DNA of 64,000 nt, taken from contig NZ_CP146350.1 of NCBI RefSeq assembly GCF_037055355.1, positions 4,301,001 to 4,365,000 on the forward strand. Direction: 5' to 3'. This stretch comes from Streptomyces sp. DG1A-41. GTDB taxonomy: Bacteria > Actinomycetota > Actinomycetes > Streptomycetales > Streptomycetaceae. This document shows positions 52,478 through 61,344 of the stretch, one piece after another (positions within the stretch are counted from its first letter, which is position 1; each line of letters begins with the position of its first letter). A program made the translations under genes and the position numbers. Under the pieces are notes generated by a model, which made no database searches, was not told the DNA's origin, and was given only the letters and a program-made list of their open reading frames with translations.

Positions 52478-53985
52478 CGATCTCGCGCCGGAGGTTCCTG
52501 GGCCTCGCTGCCGGAGTGGGCGCCGCCGCGACCGGCTGCTCGATCTCCACGCCGACCTCCACCGGCCAGCTCTTGCCCAGCGGTATCGCGCTGCCCCGGC
52601 CGTTCACCGCGCCCTTGCCGCCGATGCCGGTCCTCCGGCCGTCGTCGGCGTCCGGTGGGCGCGACGTGTTCGATCTCGCGCAGCGCCCGGCGACTATAGA
52701 GCTACTGCCCGGAGTCCGCACGGACCTGCTGACGTACGGCGGCACCTTTCCCGGGCCGTTGCTGGAGACGCGCAGCGGCCGGCCCGCGGTGGTGCGACAC
52801 CGCAACGCACTCGACGTACCGGTTTCGGTACACCTGCACGGGGGCCACACGCCCGGCACGAGTGACGGCTACCCCACCGACCTGGTGCACCCCGGCGAGA
52901 GGCGCGACTACGCCTACCCGATGAGGCAGCGGGCGGCGATGCTCTGGTACCACGACCACCGCATGGACTTCACCGGCGAGCAGGTCTACCGCGGCCTTCT
53001 GGGAGTACACCTCGTGCGCGACGACGAGGAGGACGCCCTGCCGCTGCCCCGCGGCGACCGCGAGGTGGTGCTCGCGATCGTGGACCGTTCCTTCGACGAG
53101 CACGGCCAGCTCCACTACCCGTCCTCTGACCCGGGCGGGCATGCCCACCATCACGCTGACACCCCGGGCGTCGACGACGCCCACATCGAGGGGGTGCTCG
53201 GCGACGTGATGCTTGTGAACGGGGCTGCTTGGCCGGTACTGGAGGTGGACGCCGCCCGCTACCGGCTGCGCCTGCTCAACGGCTGCAGTTCCCGACGCCT
53301 CGACCTGACGCTCGACCCGCCGCCCCCTGCCGGCGCGATGTTCACGCAGATCGGCTCGGACGGTGGGTTGCTCGCCACGCCGGTCGCACACGAGCACCTG
53401 CTGATGGCGCAGGCGGAACGGTTCGACGTCCTCGTGGACTTCTCGAAGTATCCCGTCGGCACCCAGGTCACACTGCGCAACCGGTTCGGCTCCGGCCCGA
53501 TGGGCGCCGTGATGCGGTTCGTGGTCGCGCGCCGCGCCGGCGACGACAGCGCACCAGCGGATCGTCTGCCAGATCGGCTGTCGGAAATCGAGCCGCTCGA
53601 CACCACCAATGCCCGGGTACGCGAGTGGGCGTTCACCCGCGGTGAGGTGCACGGCAGGTCGGGCTGGGTGATCAACGGTGAACCCTTCGACCCGGAGGTG
53701 ATGGCAGCCACGGTGCCACTCGGCAAGACGGAGATCTGGCGCTTCCGCACCGACCTGCACCATCCCGTGCACGTGCACCTGGACCCCTTCCAGGTCATCG
53801 GACGGGGGACCTCCCGGGGCCCAGGACCGTTCGACCACGGCTGGAAGGACACCGTCGACGTTCGGCCTGCCGAGCACGTCGACGTCGCAGTGCGGTTCAC
53901 CGACTACGCGGGCCGCTACGTCATCCACTGCCACAACCTTGAGCACGAGGACCGCATGATGATGGCTGCGTTCGCTACCGCCTGA
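52474..53985 (+). CDS. Multicopper oxidase, Tat-exported lipoprotein
   Basis: A 503-residue three-domain multicopper oxidase. The N-terminus SRRRFLGLAAGVGAAATGC has both a twin-arginine motif and a lipobox cysteine at 22. Copper ligands are HLHGGH (H120, H122), WYHDH (H160, H162), HPVHVHLDPF, and HCHNLEHEDRMMM near the end. A His-rich loop (GGHAHHHADTPG) in the middle may help load copper. It is coupled to the small membrane gene and controlled by the PadR operator upstream. The substrate is not known; CueO/CotA-like roles are possible. Confidence 0.93.
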   Translation: MTISRRRFLGLAAGVGAAATGCSISTPTSTGQLLPSGIALPRPFTAPLPPMPVLRPSSASGGRDVFDLAQRPATIELLPGVRTDLLTYGGTFPGPLLETRSGRPAVVRHRNALDVPVSVHLHGGHTPGTSDGYPTDLVHPGERRDYAYPMRQRAAMLWYHDHRMDFTGEQVYRGLLGVHLVRDDEEDALPLPRGDREVVLAIVDRSFDEHGQLHYPSSDPGGHAHHHADTPGVDDAHIEGVLGDVMLVNGAAWPVLEVDAARYRLRLLNGCSSRRLDLTLDPPPPAGAMFTQIGSDGGLLATPVAHEHLLMAQAERFDVLVDFSKYPVGTQVTLRNRFGSGPMGAVMRFVVARRAGDDSAPADRLPDRLSEIEPLDTTNARVREWAFTRGEVHGRSGWVINGEPFDPEVMAATVPLGKTEIWRFRTDLHHPVHVHLDPFQVIGRGTSRGPGPFDHGWKDTVDVRPAEHVDVAVRFTDYAGRYVIHCHNLEHEDRMMMAAFATA

Positions 53986-54456
53986 CCACAAATGGCGCGG
54001 CATCCCCCTGCTACGACAGGGCCGGCGAGTCCTACCAGGTGGCTTGGCGAAGGTCAGGACGCCGCCGTGCCGACGCGGCCGTCCGCCCTTCGGCCCGGAG
54101 CGGGCGGGGCCGGGGTCGCGGAGCTTTCCTCGGATGTGCAGTGGTGCACGGCGGCGCCGAAGGTATCACAAAGATCATCACCCGCACCTCGCCAGGGCGA
54201 ACGTTGCCTGATGCGGCATTAGATGCGGGCAGTCGTGCCGCTTGGGGCGGCACGGGTGGGCGCAGCGGCACCCCGCTCCGCCGGGTTGCGGATCCCCCGT
54301 ACCCCGGCAGCCGCTGGCGGCACCCCGTCCCGCCTGGCGGCGCGACGCCCCGCCCCAGGGACAACGCCGGGCGACCGGTCAGCGCCGAGCCGCGCAACCG
54401 GCCTGAACACCGCTGCCGGTTTCAGGAAACCCGCCGTACGCGCCGCACGGCCGGCG
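53986..54456. other. 471-bp gap without recognisable gene
   Basis: Nothing convincing is seen on either strand. Open frames here have no family-like sequence. Some of this is probably the untranslated tail of the oxidase operon. Confidence 0.5.
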
Positions 54457-54651
54457 TCATCCCAGCGCCAGCCAAGCCACCGCCGCGACAACCGCGATGG
54501 CGACAACGACTCCGAGGATGAGACCGATGCGCGGCCCGCCGCTCGTCGGCGGGGCCTGCCGTCCCTGCGGCGCCTCGTCGACGAACGCGCGGAACATCTG
54601 GGTGCTGCCGGCGGGGTCGTGGTTGCCCTGCGGGGCCTGGTTGTTAGCCAT
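54457..54651 (-). CDS. Small tail-anchored membrane protein
   Basis: A 64-residue protein, MANNQAPQGNHDPAGSTQMFRAFVDEAPQGRQAPPTSGG, followed by a C-terminal membrane helix (IGLILGVVVAIAVVAAVAWLALG). The polar N-terminus faces the cytosol if tail-anchored. It is divergent from the MarR gene. The function is unknown. Confidence 0.65.
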   Translation of the reverse strand: MANNQAPQGNHDPAGSTQMFRAFVDEAPQGRQAPPTSGGPRIGLILGVVVAIAVVAAVAWLALG

Positions 54652-54808
54652 GGCCCGAGACCCTAGCGAAAACGTCGGGGCTCCCCAAGTGGGGGTTGGC
54701 ATTCCGCTTGAGGCCACCCGACCTCCGCCGCCAGGCTCATCACCTGCACATTTACTGCCGCAATGCTTGCCTTTGCCAAGTTTTTATGCCGCACCTCGCC
54801 CCGTTTAT

Positions 54809-54851
54809 TTGCCTTCAGCAACCAACAGATCCTATGGTTGCCCTAAGCAAC
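54809..54851. promoter_or_regulatory. Twin MarR-type operators
   Basis: TTGC-CTTCA-GCAA at 54809-54821 and GTTGC-CCTAA-GCAAC at 54837-54851 are inverted repeats with the same arms and five-base spacers, with centres 29 bp apart. The second lies 17 bp before the MarR start. They fit autoregulation and control of the MFS gene by two MarR dimers. Confidence 0.65.
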
Positions 54852-54867
54852 GAAAGCGGGAGGTGTC

Positions 54868-55355
54868 ATGGCCGAGAGGGCGCAGTACGAAGAGCTGGTC
54901 CGCCAGTTCAGTGCCTTCGGCGCCGTGAAGCGGGAGCTCGGCCGGATCATGCCGGCCGACTGCCCCGGCGGTTCGGCGGCCGTACTGACACTGCTGGGCC
55001 GCCACGGCGACATGCGCATGAGCAAGCTCGCCGAGCTGCTCGCGGTGGACATGTCGGTCACCAGCCGCCATGTCGCGCACGTCGTGGCCCGGGGCTGGAT
55101 CGAACGCTCCCCCGACCCCGCGGACAAGCGCTCACGCATCCTGCGCCTCACCCCCGCGGGCCACGCTCAGCTCGACGAGCTGTCCCGGCGAACCACCGAG
55201 GTCCTCGCCGAGCGCCTGAGCGACTGGACCGACGAGGACGTCGGCCGGCTCACGGACCTGATGGCACGGCTGAGGGAGAGCTTCGACTGCCAGCCGCACC
55301 CCGGGCGACACCACTCGCTGTCGAACAGACCACCCGTACACCCGCAAGCACGTAA
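54868..55355 (+). CDS. MarR-family regulator, frame runs into the MFS gene
   Basis: A MarR regulator: MAERAQYEELVRQFSAFGAVKRELGRIMPADCPGGSAAVLTLLGRHGDMRMSKLAELLAVDMSVTSRHVAHVVARGWIERSPDPADKRSRILRLTPAGHAQLDELSRRTTEVLAERLSDWTDEDVGRLTDLMARLRESFD. After about residue 140 the frame has no stop and continues in frame into the MFS gene. The other frame (APRATPLAVEQTTRTPAST, stop at 55353-55355) looks like the true end, implying one lost base near 55290. The chosen end reflects that reading. It represses the pump, judging by its neighbours and the operators upstream. Confidence 0.8.
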
Positions 55356-55368
55356 GAAAAGGAAGCCC

Positions 55369-57918
55369 ATGGCAACGACCACACCAGCCGGTGTGCGGGC
55401 TCATGCCAAGCACGGGGGAGGCTCCCACGGCTCCTCCGGCGGCGGCGCTCCGATGACGCACCGGCAGATCATGGAGGCCCTCACCGGTCTCCTGCTCGGC
55501 ATGTTCGTCGCGATCCTGTCGTCGACGATCGTCTCCAACGCCCTGCCCCGGATCATCGGCGACCTAGGCGGCGGCCAGAGCGCCTACACCTGGGTCGTGA
55601 CCGCGTCCCTGCTGACGATGACCGCGTCCACGCCGCTGTGGGGCAAGCTCGCCGACCTGTTCTCCAAGAAGCTCCTGATCCAGCTCGCCCTGGTCGTCTT
55701 CGTGCTGGGCTCGGCGGCGGCCGGCATGTCGCAGAACCCGGGCATGCTCATCACGTTCCGCGCCGTCCAGGGCATCGGCATGGGCGGTCTGTCCGCGCTG
55801 GCCCAGATCATCATGGCGGCGATGATCTCGCCGCGTGAGCGCGGGCGATACAACGGCTACCTGGGCGCCGTGTTCGCCACGGCCATGGTCGGCGGTCCGC
55901 TGGTCGGCGGTGTCATCACCGACACCGACTGGCTCGGCTGGCGCTGGTGCTTCTACGTCGGCGTGCCGTTCGCCGTGATCGCCCTGATCGTGCTCCAGAA
56001 GACCCTGCACCTGCCGGTCGTGAAACGGAAGGTCAAGGTCGACTGGGCCGGCGCCTTCTTCATCACCGCGGCCGTCTGCCTGCTGCTGGTCTGGGTGACC
56101 TTCGCCGGTGACAAGTACGACTGGATCTCGTGGCAGACCTACGCGATGGTCGGTGGCTCGGTCGTGCTGCTGGCGCTGTTCGTCCTGATCGAGGCGAAGG
56201 CGAGCGAGCCGATCATCCCGCTGCGGCTGTTCCGCAACCGGACCATCGCGCTGGCGTCGCTGGCCTCGCTGTTCGTCGGTGTCGCGATGTTCGCGGGGAC
56301 CGTCTTCTTCAGCCAGTACTTCCAGCTGGCCCGGGACAAGTCGCCGACGATGTCCGGCGTCATGACGATCCCGATGATCGCGGGCCTGTTCGTCTCCTCC
56401 ACCGTCTCCGGCCAGGTCATCACCCGGACCGGACGCTGGAAGGGCTGGCTGATCGGCGGCGGTGTGCTGGTGACCGCGGGTCTCGGGCTGCTGGGCACGA
56501 TCCGGTACGACACCGAGTACTGGCACATAGCGATCTTCATGGCGCTGCTGGGTCTCGGCATCGGCATGATGATGCAGAACCTGGTGCTGTGCACGCAGAA
56601 CCAGGTGGAGCCGGGTGATCTCGGTGCCGCGAGCTCCACGGTGACCTTCTTCCGGTCCCTCGGCGGTGCGATGGGCGTCTCCGCCCTGGGTGCGGTCCTG
56701 GCCAACCGGATCACCGACTACGTCAAGGACGGTCTCGCCGGCCTCGGCCCCGAGGGCGCGGCCCTCGGTCACGCCGGCACGGGCGAGGGCAACATCCCCG
56801 ACCTGAGCGCGCTGCCCGCGCCGATCCGCACGGTCGTGGAGAGCGCCTACGGCCACGGTGTCGCGGACGTGTTCCTCTACGCGGCCCCGCTGGCGCTGCT
56901 CGCGCTGCTGGTGTCGCTGTTCATCAAGGAGGTCCCGTTGAAGACGAAGGGCGGGCTGGCGCAAGCGGCGGCGGACACCGACGCCCGCCCGGAGGCTCCC
57001 GCCGAGGAGGCCGCCCAGGCTCCCACCGCGGACAAGGCCGTGCCGAGCTGGGCCGTGGCGGACACCGAGGCCGCCGGCGGCACCGGGCCCGAGGGCACGC
57101 AGCGGCTCGCCGCCGTCGCCACGGCGGTCCGGGCCGAGGAGCCCGCGTCCGGTGAGGGCGGCGTGCCGGTCCGCGGCTTCGTCCGCGGCAACGAGAGCGC
57201 GCCCGTGCCGCAGGCCGCCGTCACGCTGATCTCGCTGGCCGGACGCCAGCTGGGCCGGTCCGTGGCGCAGTCCGACGGGTCCTACGCGGTGGACGCGCCG
57301 GGTGCCGGGTCGTACGTGCTGATCGCGTCCGCCGACGGCTACCAGCCGCAGGCGTCCACGGTCGTGGTGAACGGCGAGCCGGTCGCCTACGACATCCTGC
57401 TCAGCGGCACCAGCGGGCTGACCGGCCTGGTGCGGGCCGCCGGGAGCGGGCAGCCGGTCAAGGACGCGATGGTCATCGTGACCGACGTACGCGGGGATCT
57501 GCTGGCCACCCAGGCCACCGGTGACCAGGGCGAGTTCTCCTTCGCCGAGCTGGTGCCGGGGGCGGTGACCGTCGCCGTGAACGCCACCGGGTACCGGCCG
57601 CGCGCCCTGCCCGTCGAGGTGGGCGGCACCGGGGTCACCCGGGTCGAGATCGACCTGGACTCGGGCGCCCGCGTCCAGGGTGTCGTCCGCGCCCCGCACG
57701 GCCCGCTGGCCGACGCCCGGGTGACGCTGGTCGACCAGGCGGGCAACGTCGTCGGCTCGGCCACGACCGGGACGGACGGGGCGTACGCCTTCACCGACCT
57801 GGACGGCGGCGAGTACACCGTCATCGCCACGGGCTACCCGCCGGTGGCCACCGCCCTGACGGTCACGGGCCGCGGCACCGACGCCCACGACATCGAACTC
57901 GCCCACCCCGGCGAGTAG
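55369..57918 (+). CDS. DHA2-type MFS efflux pump with three C-terminal beta-sandwich modules
   Basis: An 849-residue protein. Residues about 30-525 hold 14 helices of a DHA2 drug:proton antiporter (GMFVAILSSTIVSNALPRIIGDLGG; later LGLGIGMMMQNLVLCTQNQVEPGDLGAASSTVTFFRSLGGAMGVSALGAVL). After a Pro/Ala-rich linker come three carboxypeptidase-regulatory/CnaB-like repeats of about 75 residues (VRGFVRGNESAPVPQAAVTL; LTGLVRAAGSGQPVKDAMVIV; VQGVVRAPHGPLADARVTLV), each followed by DG.Y/GEF and SYVL/VTV strands. I used the ATG at 55369 behind AAAAGGAAG. Confidence 0.92.
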   Translation: MATTTPAGVRAHAKHGGGSHGSSGGGAPMTHRQIMEALTGLLLGMFVAILSSTIVSNALPRIIGDLGGGQSAYTWVVTASLLTMTASTPLWGKLADLFSKKLLIQLALVVFVLGSAAAGMSQNPGMLITFRAVQGIGMGGLSALAQIIMAAMISPRERGRYNGYLGAVFATAMVGGPLVGGVITDTDWLGWRWCFYVGVPFAVIALIVLQKTLHLPVVKRKVKVDWAGAFFITAAVCLLLVWVTFAGDKYDWISWQTYAMVGGSVVLLALFVLIEAKASEPIIPLRLFRNRTIALASLASLFVGVAMFAGTVFFSQYFQLARDKSPTMSGVMTIPMIAGLFVSSTVSGQVITRTGRWKGWLIGGGVLVTAGLGLLGTIRYDTEYWHIAIFMALLGLGIGMMMQNLVLCTQNQVEPGDLGAASSTVTFFRSLGGAMGVSALGAVLANRITDYVKDGLAGLGPEGAALGHAGTGEGNIPDLSALPAPIRTVVESAYGHGVADVFLYAAPLALLALLVSLFIKEVPLKTKGGLAQAAADTDARPEAPAEEAAQAPTADKAVPSWAVADTEAAGGTGPEGTQRLAAVATAVRAEEPASGEGGVPVRGFVRGNESAPVPQAAVTLISLAGRQLGRSVAQSDGSYAVDAPGAGSYVLIASADGYQPQASTVVVNGEPVAYDILLSGTSGLTGLVRAAGSGQPVKDAMVIVTDVRGDLLATQATGDQGEFSFAELVPGAVTVAVNATGYRPRALPVEVGGTGVTRVEIDLDSGARVQGVVRAPHGPLADARVTLVDQAGNVVGSATTGTDGAYAFTDLDGGEYTVIATGYPPVATALTVTGRGTDAHDIELAHPGE

Positions 57919-58006
57919 GACAAGCCCCGGCCCGTGGCGGTGGGCGCGCTCCGAGCGGAGGTGCGTCTGCTGCCGCGGGCCGGTTTCTTTTGAGGAGTGA
58001 GCTGAG

Positions 58007-58828
58007 ATGGGACTGACCGCGAGGATCCGTACCCGGGACGGTTGGGCCGTGTCGCACGCGGTCGTCACCGTGGCCGACATGACCGGTGCGCAGGCGCTGC
58101 GGGCCGAGGCCGACGCGGAGGGCTCCGTACGGGACGCGACGCCGCTGGAGCCGGGGGCGTACACCGTCATCGTCACCGCCGTCGGATACGCGCCCGCGGC
58201 CTCGAGCGTGATCGTCACGGCGAGCGGCCGGGCCGAGGTCGGCACGGTGACGCTGGCGCGGCAGGGCGGCACCGAGCTGCCGCCGCCGGGGCCGTGGACC
58301 GTCGACCCGGTGCACTCCAGCGTGGCCGCCGTGGCACAGCACCTGGGCATCTCCAGTGTGCACGGCCGGTTCACGGAGTTCTCCGGCTCGATCGAGATCG
58401 CCCCGGACGACGTCACCAAGTCCCGTGTGGAGGCGGTGATCCGGGCCGCGTCCGTCGACACCGGCAACGGCATGCGCGACGGGCATCTGAAGTCGCCGGA
58501 CTTCCTGGACGTCGAGCGGTTCCCCGAGATCACCTACCGGTCCACGGGACTCACGGCGACCGGGTCCGACCGGTGGACCGTGCACGGCGAGCTGGGCATG
58601 CACGGCGTCGTCCGGCCGGTCGACCTGGACCTGGCCTACCTCGGCACGGGCCCGGACCCCTGGGGCGGCACCCGCGCGGCCTTCCGTGCCACGACCGAAC
58701 TGCACCGCGAGGACTTCGCGATGAACTACAACCAAATCCTCCAGGCGGGCATCGCCGCCATCGGCACGACGCTCAGGGTGGAGCTGGACATCCAGGCCGT
58801 GCAGGGCGAGTCACTTCCGGTTGGCTGA
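58007..58828 (+). CDS. YceI-family protein with N-terminal beta-sandwich module
   Basis: A 273-residue protein. Residues 1-95 form one carboxypeptidase-regulatory-like module (GLTARIRTRDGWAVSHAVVTVADMTG to GAYTVIVTAVGYAPAASSVIV), of the same type as the three on the upstream pump. Residues 98-268 are YceI, a lipocalin-like barrel that binds polyisoprenoids: WTVDPVHSSVAAVAQHLGISSVHGRFTEFSGSIE and DFLDVERFPEITYRST. No signal peptide is seen, so it is probably cytosolic. It follows the pump by 88 bp and ends overlapping the ANTAR gene. Confidence 0.9.
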   Translation: MGLTARIRTRDGWAVSHAVVTVADMTGAQALRAEADAEGSVRDATPLEPGAYTVIVTAVGYAPAASSVIVTASGRAEVGTVTLARQGGTELPPPGPWTVDPVHSSVAAVAQHLGISSVHGRFTEFSGSIEIAPDDVTKSRVEAVIRAASVDTGNGMRDGHLKSPDFLDVERFPEITYRSTGLTATGSDRWTVHGELGMHGVVRPVDLDLAYLGTGPDPWGGTRAAFRATTELHREDFAMNYNQILQAGIAAIGTTLRVELDIQAVQGESLPVG

Positions 58829-59512
58829 GCCGGGGGCGGAGACCTTCGCCACCAACTGGCCGCACAAGTCCCGGAGTTTGACGTTCCGGTGCTGCGAGGC
58901 GCGGCGCAGCCGCTCCAGCGCGTCACGGGCGTCGATCCGCTCCCGGGCCATGAGGATGCCGATCGCCTGGTCGATGACGCTGCGGGAGAGCAGCGCGGTG
59001 CGCACGTCGGCCGCCGACTGGCGCCGGTGTTCGATGCGCAGCGCCATGTCGATGGCGTCCCCCGCCCGGGCCGCGAAGGTCCGGGCCGTGTCCCCGCTCG
59101 TGCCGAGCACCCCGGGCCGCACGCCGTAGTAGTTGATCGCGGCCCCCGTCTCGCCCTCGAGGGCGAGCGGCACCGCCAGCACGCACCGGACGCCCTGGGT
59201 CAGCGCGTACCGCGTGTACGCCGGCCAGCGGGACTCCGCGGCCAGGTCGGGGGCGTACTGCTCGACGCCGGTCTCGGCGGCCTCGACGCAGGGGCCCGAG
59301 CCGTTCTCGTACTGCCGCTGGTCCAGGCCGCTGGGCAGGCCGCCGCTGCCGGCCAGGGTGAGCAGCCGGCCCGCGCGGCGCACGGTGATGCTGCACGCGG
59401 CGGCGCCGGACACCTCCTGCACCGCACGGTCGGTCAGATCGCGCAGCAGGGTGTCGAGACCGCTGCTGCGCACCATCGCCTGGTCCAGCGTGTCGGACGT
59501 CTCGGAGCTCAT
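58811..59512 (-). CDS. GAF-ANTAR RNA-binding antiterminator (first)
   Basis: A 233-residue protein. A GAF domain covers about 20-160 (GSGPCVEAAETGVEQYAPDLAAESRWPAYTRYALTQGVRCVLAVPL). The ANTAR domain covers about 170-225 (LLSRSVIDQAIGILMARERIDARDALERLRRASQHRNVKLRDLCGQLV). ANTAR proteins bind paired hairpins in nascent RNA to prevent termination. It is tail-to-tail with the YceI gene (18-bp overlap) and 58 bp downstream of the second GAF-ANTAR gene. Confidence 0.92.
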   Translation of the reverse strand: MSSETSDTLDQAMVRSSGLDTLLRDLTDRAVQEVSGAAACSITVRRAGRLLTLAGSGGLPSGLDQRQYENGSGPCVEAAETGVEQYAPDLAAESRWPAYTRYALTQGVRCVLAVPLALEGETGAAINYYGVRPGVLGTSGDTARTFAARAGDAIDMALRIEHRRQSAADVRTALLSRSVIDQAIGILMARERIDARDALERLRRASQHRNVKLRDLCGQLVAKVSAPGSANRK

Positions 59513-59569
59513 GACCGTACGGGTATCCCGTAGGCGTCCTTCGACGCCCCCGCCCTGACTCGGTGTGCC

Positions 59570-60289
59570 TCACGTGGAGTTGTGAGTGCCGACGATACGG
59601 CGGGCCAGATCGCGCAGCTTCACGTTCTCCCGCTGGGAGGCCCGCACCAGGCTCTCGAAGGCCGCGGCGGCGTCGATGCCCTGGCGCTCCATGAGGATGC
59701 CCGTGGCCTGGCCGATCAGGTCCCGGGTGTGCATGGCCTCGGTGAGCTGCTCGCGCACGGTCGCGGACTCCAGGGCGATGCTGACGTGCGTGGTGAACAG
59801 CCGCCCGATGCGCGTCGCGTCCTCGTCGAAGGCGCCCGGCTTGCGCGCGTAGGCCGTGAGCACGGTCAGTCGGCGGCGGTCGGCGCGCAGCCGCAGCGAC
59901 AGCGCCGAGCGCAGCCCCAACGCCGACAGCACGTCCCAGCCGTCGTCCTCGCTGTCCGTTATCGCCGCCACCGGGTTGTTCCACAACTGGTCCCAGTGCC
60001 TGAGCGGTTCGCGGCCGCCGTGCCGGGCCTCGGCTGAGCGCACGACGTCGTCGGTCCAGGCGAGCGTACGGAGCTTGTTGCCGCGCTCGATCTCGGAGAT
60101 GCCGGCGTGCTCGGCCCCGGGCATGATGTGCACGGCCAGCCGGACCGCCGTGCGCAGCGTGTTGTGCCGTGTGGGGGTCTCGTGCAGTTGCTGAGACGCC
60201 ACCGTCAGGGCCTCGGCCAGCTCGAAGCCGACCTTAAAACGGGGCAAATCAGGAAACTCGGACGCAGCCACCACGAACCTCTTCGGCAT
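59570..60289 (-). CDS. GAF-ANTAR RNA-binding antiterminator (second)
   Basis: A 239-residue protein of the same layout: GAF about 30-165 (HIMPGAEHAGISEIERGNKLRTLAWTDDVV; SALSLRLRADRRRLTVLTAYARKPGAFDEDATRIGRLFTTHVSIAL) and ANTAR about 175-235 (MHTRDLIGQATGILMERQGIDAAAAFESLVRASQRENVKLRDLARRIV). It is upstream of and probably co-transcribed with the first. The signal sensed by the GAF domain is unknown. Confidence 0.92.
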   Translation of the reverse strand: MPKRFVVAASEFPDLPRFKVGFELAEALTVASQQLHETPTRHNTLRTAVRLAVHIMPGAEHAGISEIERGNKLRTLAWTDDVVRSAEARHGGREPLRHWDQLWNNPVAAITDSEDDGWDVLSALGLRSALSLRLRADRRRLTVLTAYARKPGAFDEDATRIGRLFTTHVSIALESATVREQLTEAMHTRDLIGQATGILMERQGIDAAAAFESLVRASQRENVKLRDLARRIVGTHNST

Positions 60290-60505
60290 GCACGACCATG
60301 GCCGTGCGCAGGAGAGCTCCGCAGCACATTCCCGACTGCGAGCACAGGACGAACAGCACTCTAGCTGCTCGATTGCGTCCAGGTGACGTCCGGCCGAGAG
60401 CCGCCACAGGCGCTTCCGCAGCCGCGCCCCGGCGTGGTGGAATGGGCCCGAGGGTCAGGAAGCGGCCTTACCGGAATCCGGACGAACGTCTGCCAGGTGA
60501 GTGCT

Positions 60506-60859
60506 GTGACCTTCTTCCCGAATCCCACCGAACCGCAGGACCTGCCCGGCCGCGTCCACCTCCCCATGCCCGCGGAGATCGACTTCTGCAACGCGGAGCA
60601 GCTGCTTCCGCTCATCATGTCCGAGGCCCGGGCCCGTGGTGACCGGCTGGAGGTGCTCGTCCTCGACCTTACCGCGACCAGCTTCATGGACTCCCAGGGC
60701 GTCCGCCTCCTCAACGACCTGCGCCACCGGCTGCGCACCGGGGCCCGCTTGCGCCTGGTGGCCCGGCCGGACGGTGTCGCGAGCCGCGTACTGGAGCTGA
60801 CCGGCCTGCGCCGGGACGTCCCCGTGTACGACAACCTCGCGGAGGCCATGGCGTCGTAG
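60506..60859 (+). CDS. STAS-domain anti-sigma-factor antagonist
   Basis: A 117-residue single-domain protein: GRVHLPMPAEIDFCNAEQLLPLIMSEARARGDRLEVLVLDLTATSFMDSQGVRLLNDLRHRLRTGARLRLVARPDGVASRVLELTGLRRDVPVYDN. The serine in MDSQGVRLL is the expected phosphorylation site. Such proteins bind anti-sigma kinases and are reset by SpoIIE-type phosphatases. I chose the GTG at 60506; an upstream GTG at 60497 also fits. Confidence 0.88.
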   Translation: MTFFPNPTEPQDLPGRVHLPMPAEIDFCNAEQLLPLIMSEARARGDRLEVLVLDLTATSFMDSQGVRLLNDLRHRLRTGARLRLVARPDGVASRVLELTGLRRDVPVYDNLAEAMAS

Positions 60860-60869
60860 GCTGCCTGGC

Positions 60870-61340
60870 ATGGCACCGAACATCGCTACGAACACCCGCG
60901 TCTCCCTGGACGAGCTGCTCGACTTCGTACGCCCCCGGCACCACGCGATCCTGCTGACCCGGCGGGCCGACGGCGGCCCCCAGGGCTCGCCGCTGACCTG
61001 CGGGGTCGACGACTCCGGCCGGATCGTCGTCTCGACGTACCCGGAGCGGGCCAAGACCCGCAACGCCAAGCGGGACCCCCGGGTGAGCCTGATCGTGCTC
61101 AGCGACGACTGGAACGGCCCCTGGGTCCAGATCGACGGCACGGCCGAGGTCGTCGACACGCCCGACTCCGTCGAACCGCTCGTGGAGTACTACCGGAACA
61201 TCGCCGGGGAGCACCCCGACTGGGACGAGTACCGCGCGGCCATGGTCAAGCAGGGCAAGTCGATCATCCGCATCACACCGGAGCGGTGGGGGCCGGTGGC
61301 GACCGGCGGGTTCCCGGCGCGGCTGGTCGAGGGGCAGTAG
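60870..61340 (+). CDS. PPOX-class F420-dependent oxidoreductase family protein
   Basis: A 156-residue split-barrel protein: LDELLDFVRPRHHAILLTRRADGGPQGSPLTCGVDDSGRIVVSTYPERAKTRNAKRDPRVSLIVLSDDWNGPWVQIDGTAEVVD and YWNIAGEHPDWDEYRAAM-type spacing before IRITPERWGPV. The motifs match the F420-binding PPOX group of actinobacteria. It begins 10 bp after the STAS gene. The substrate is unknown. Confidence 0.88.
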   Translation: MAPNIATNTRVSLDELLDFVRPRHHAILLTRRADGGPQGSPLTCGVDDSGRIVVSTYPERAKTRNAKRDPRVSLIVLSDDWNGPWVQIDGTAEVVDTPDSVEPLVEYYRNIAGEHPDWDEYRAAMVKQGKSIIRITPERWGPVATGGFPARLVEGQ

Positions 61341-61344
61341 CTCC

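Noticed and set aside
55564..58533. Minus-strand open frame of almost 1000 codons opposite the MFS and YceI genes
   Set aside because: It is low-complexity His/Arg/Gly-rich sequence with no family features, mirroring two well-supported plus-strand genes.
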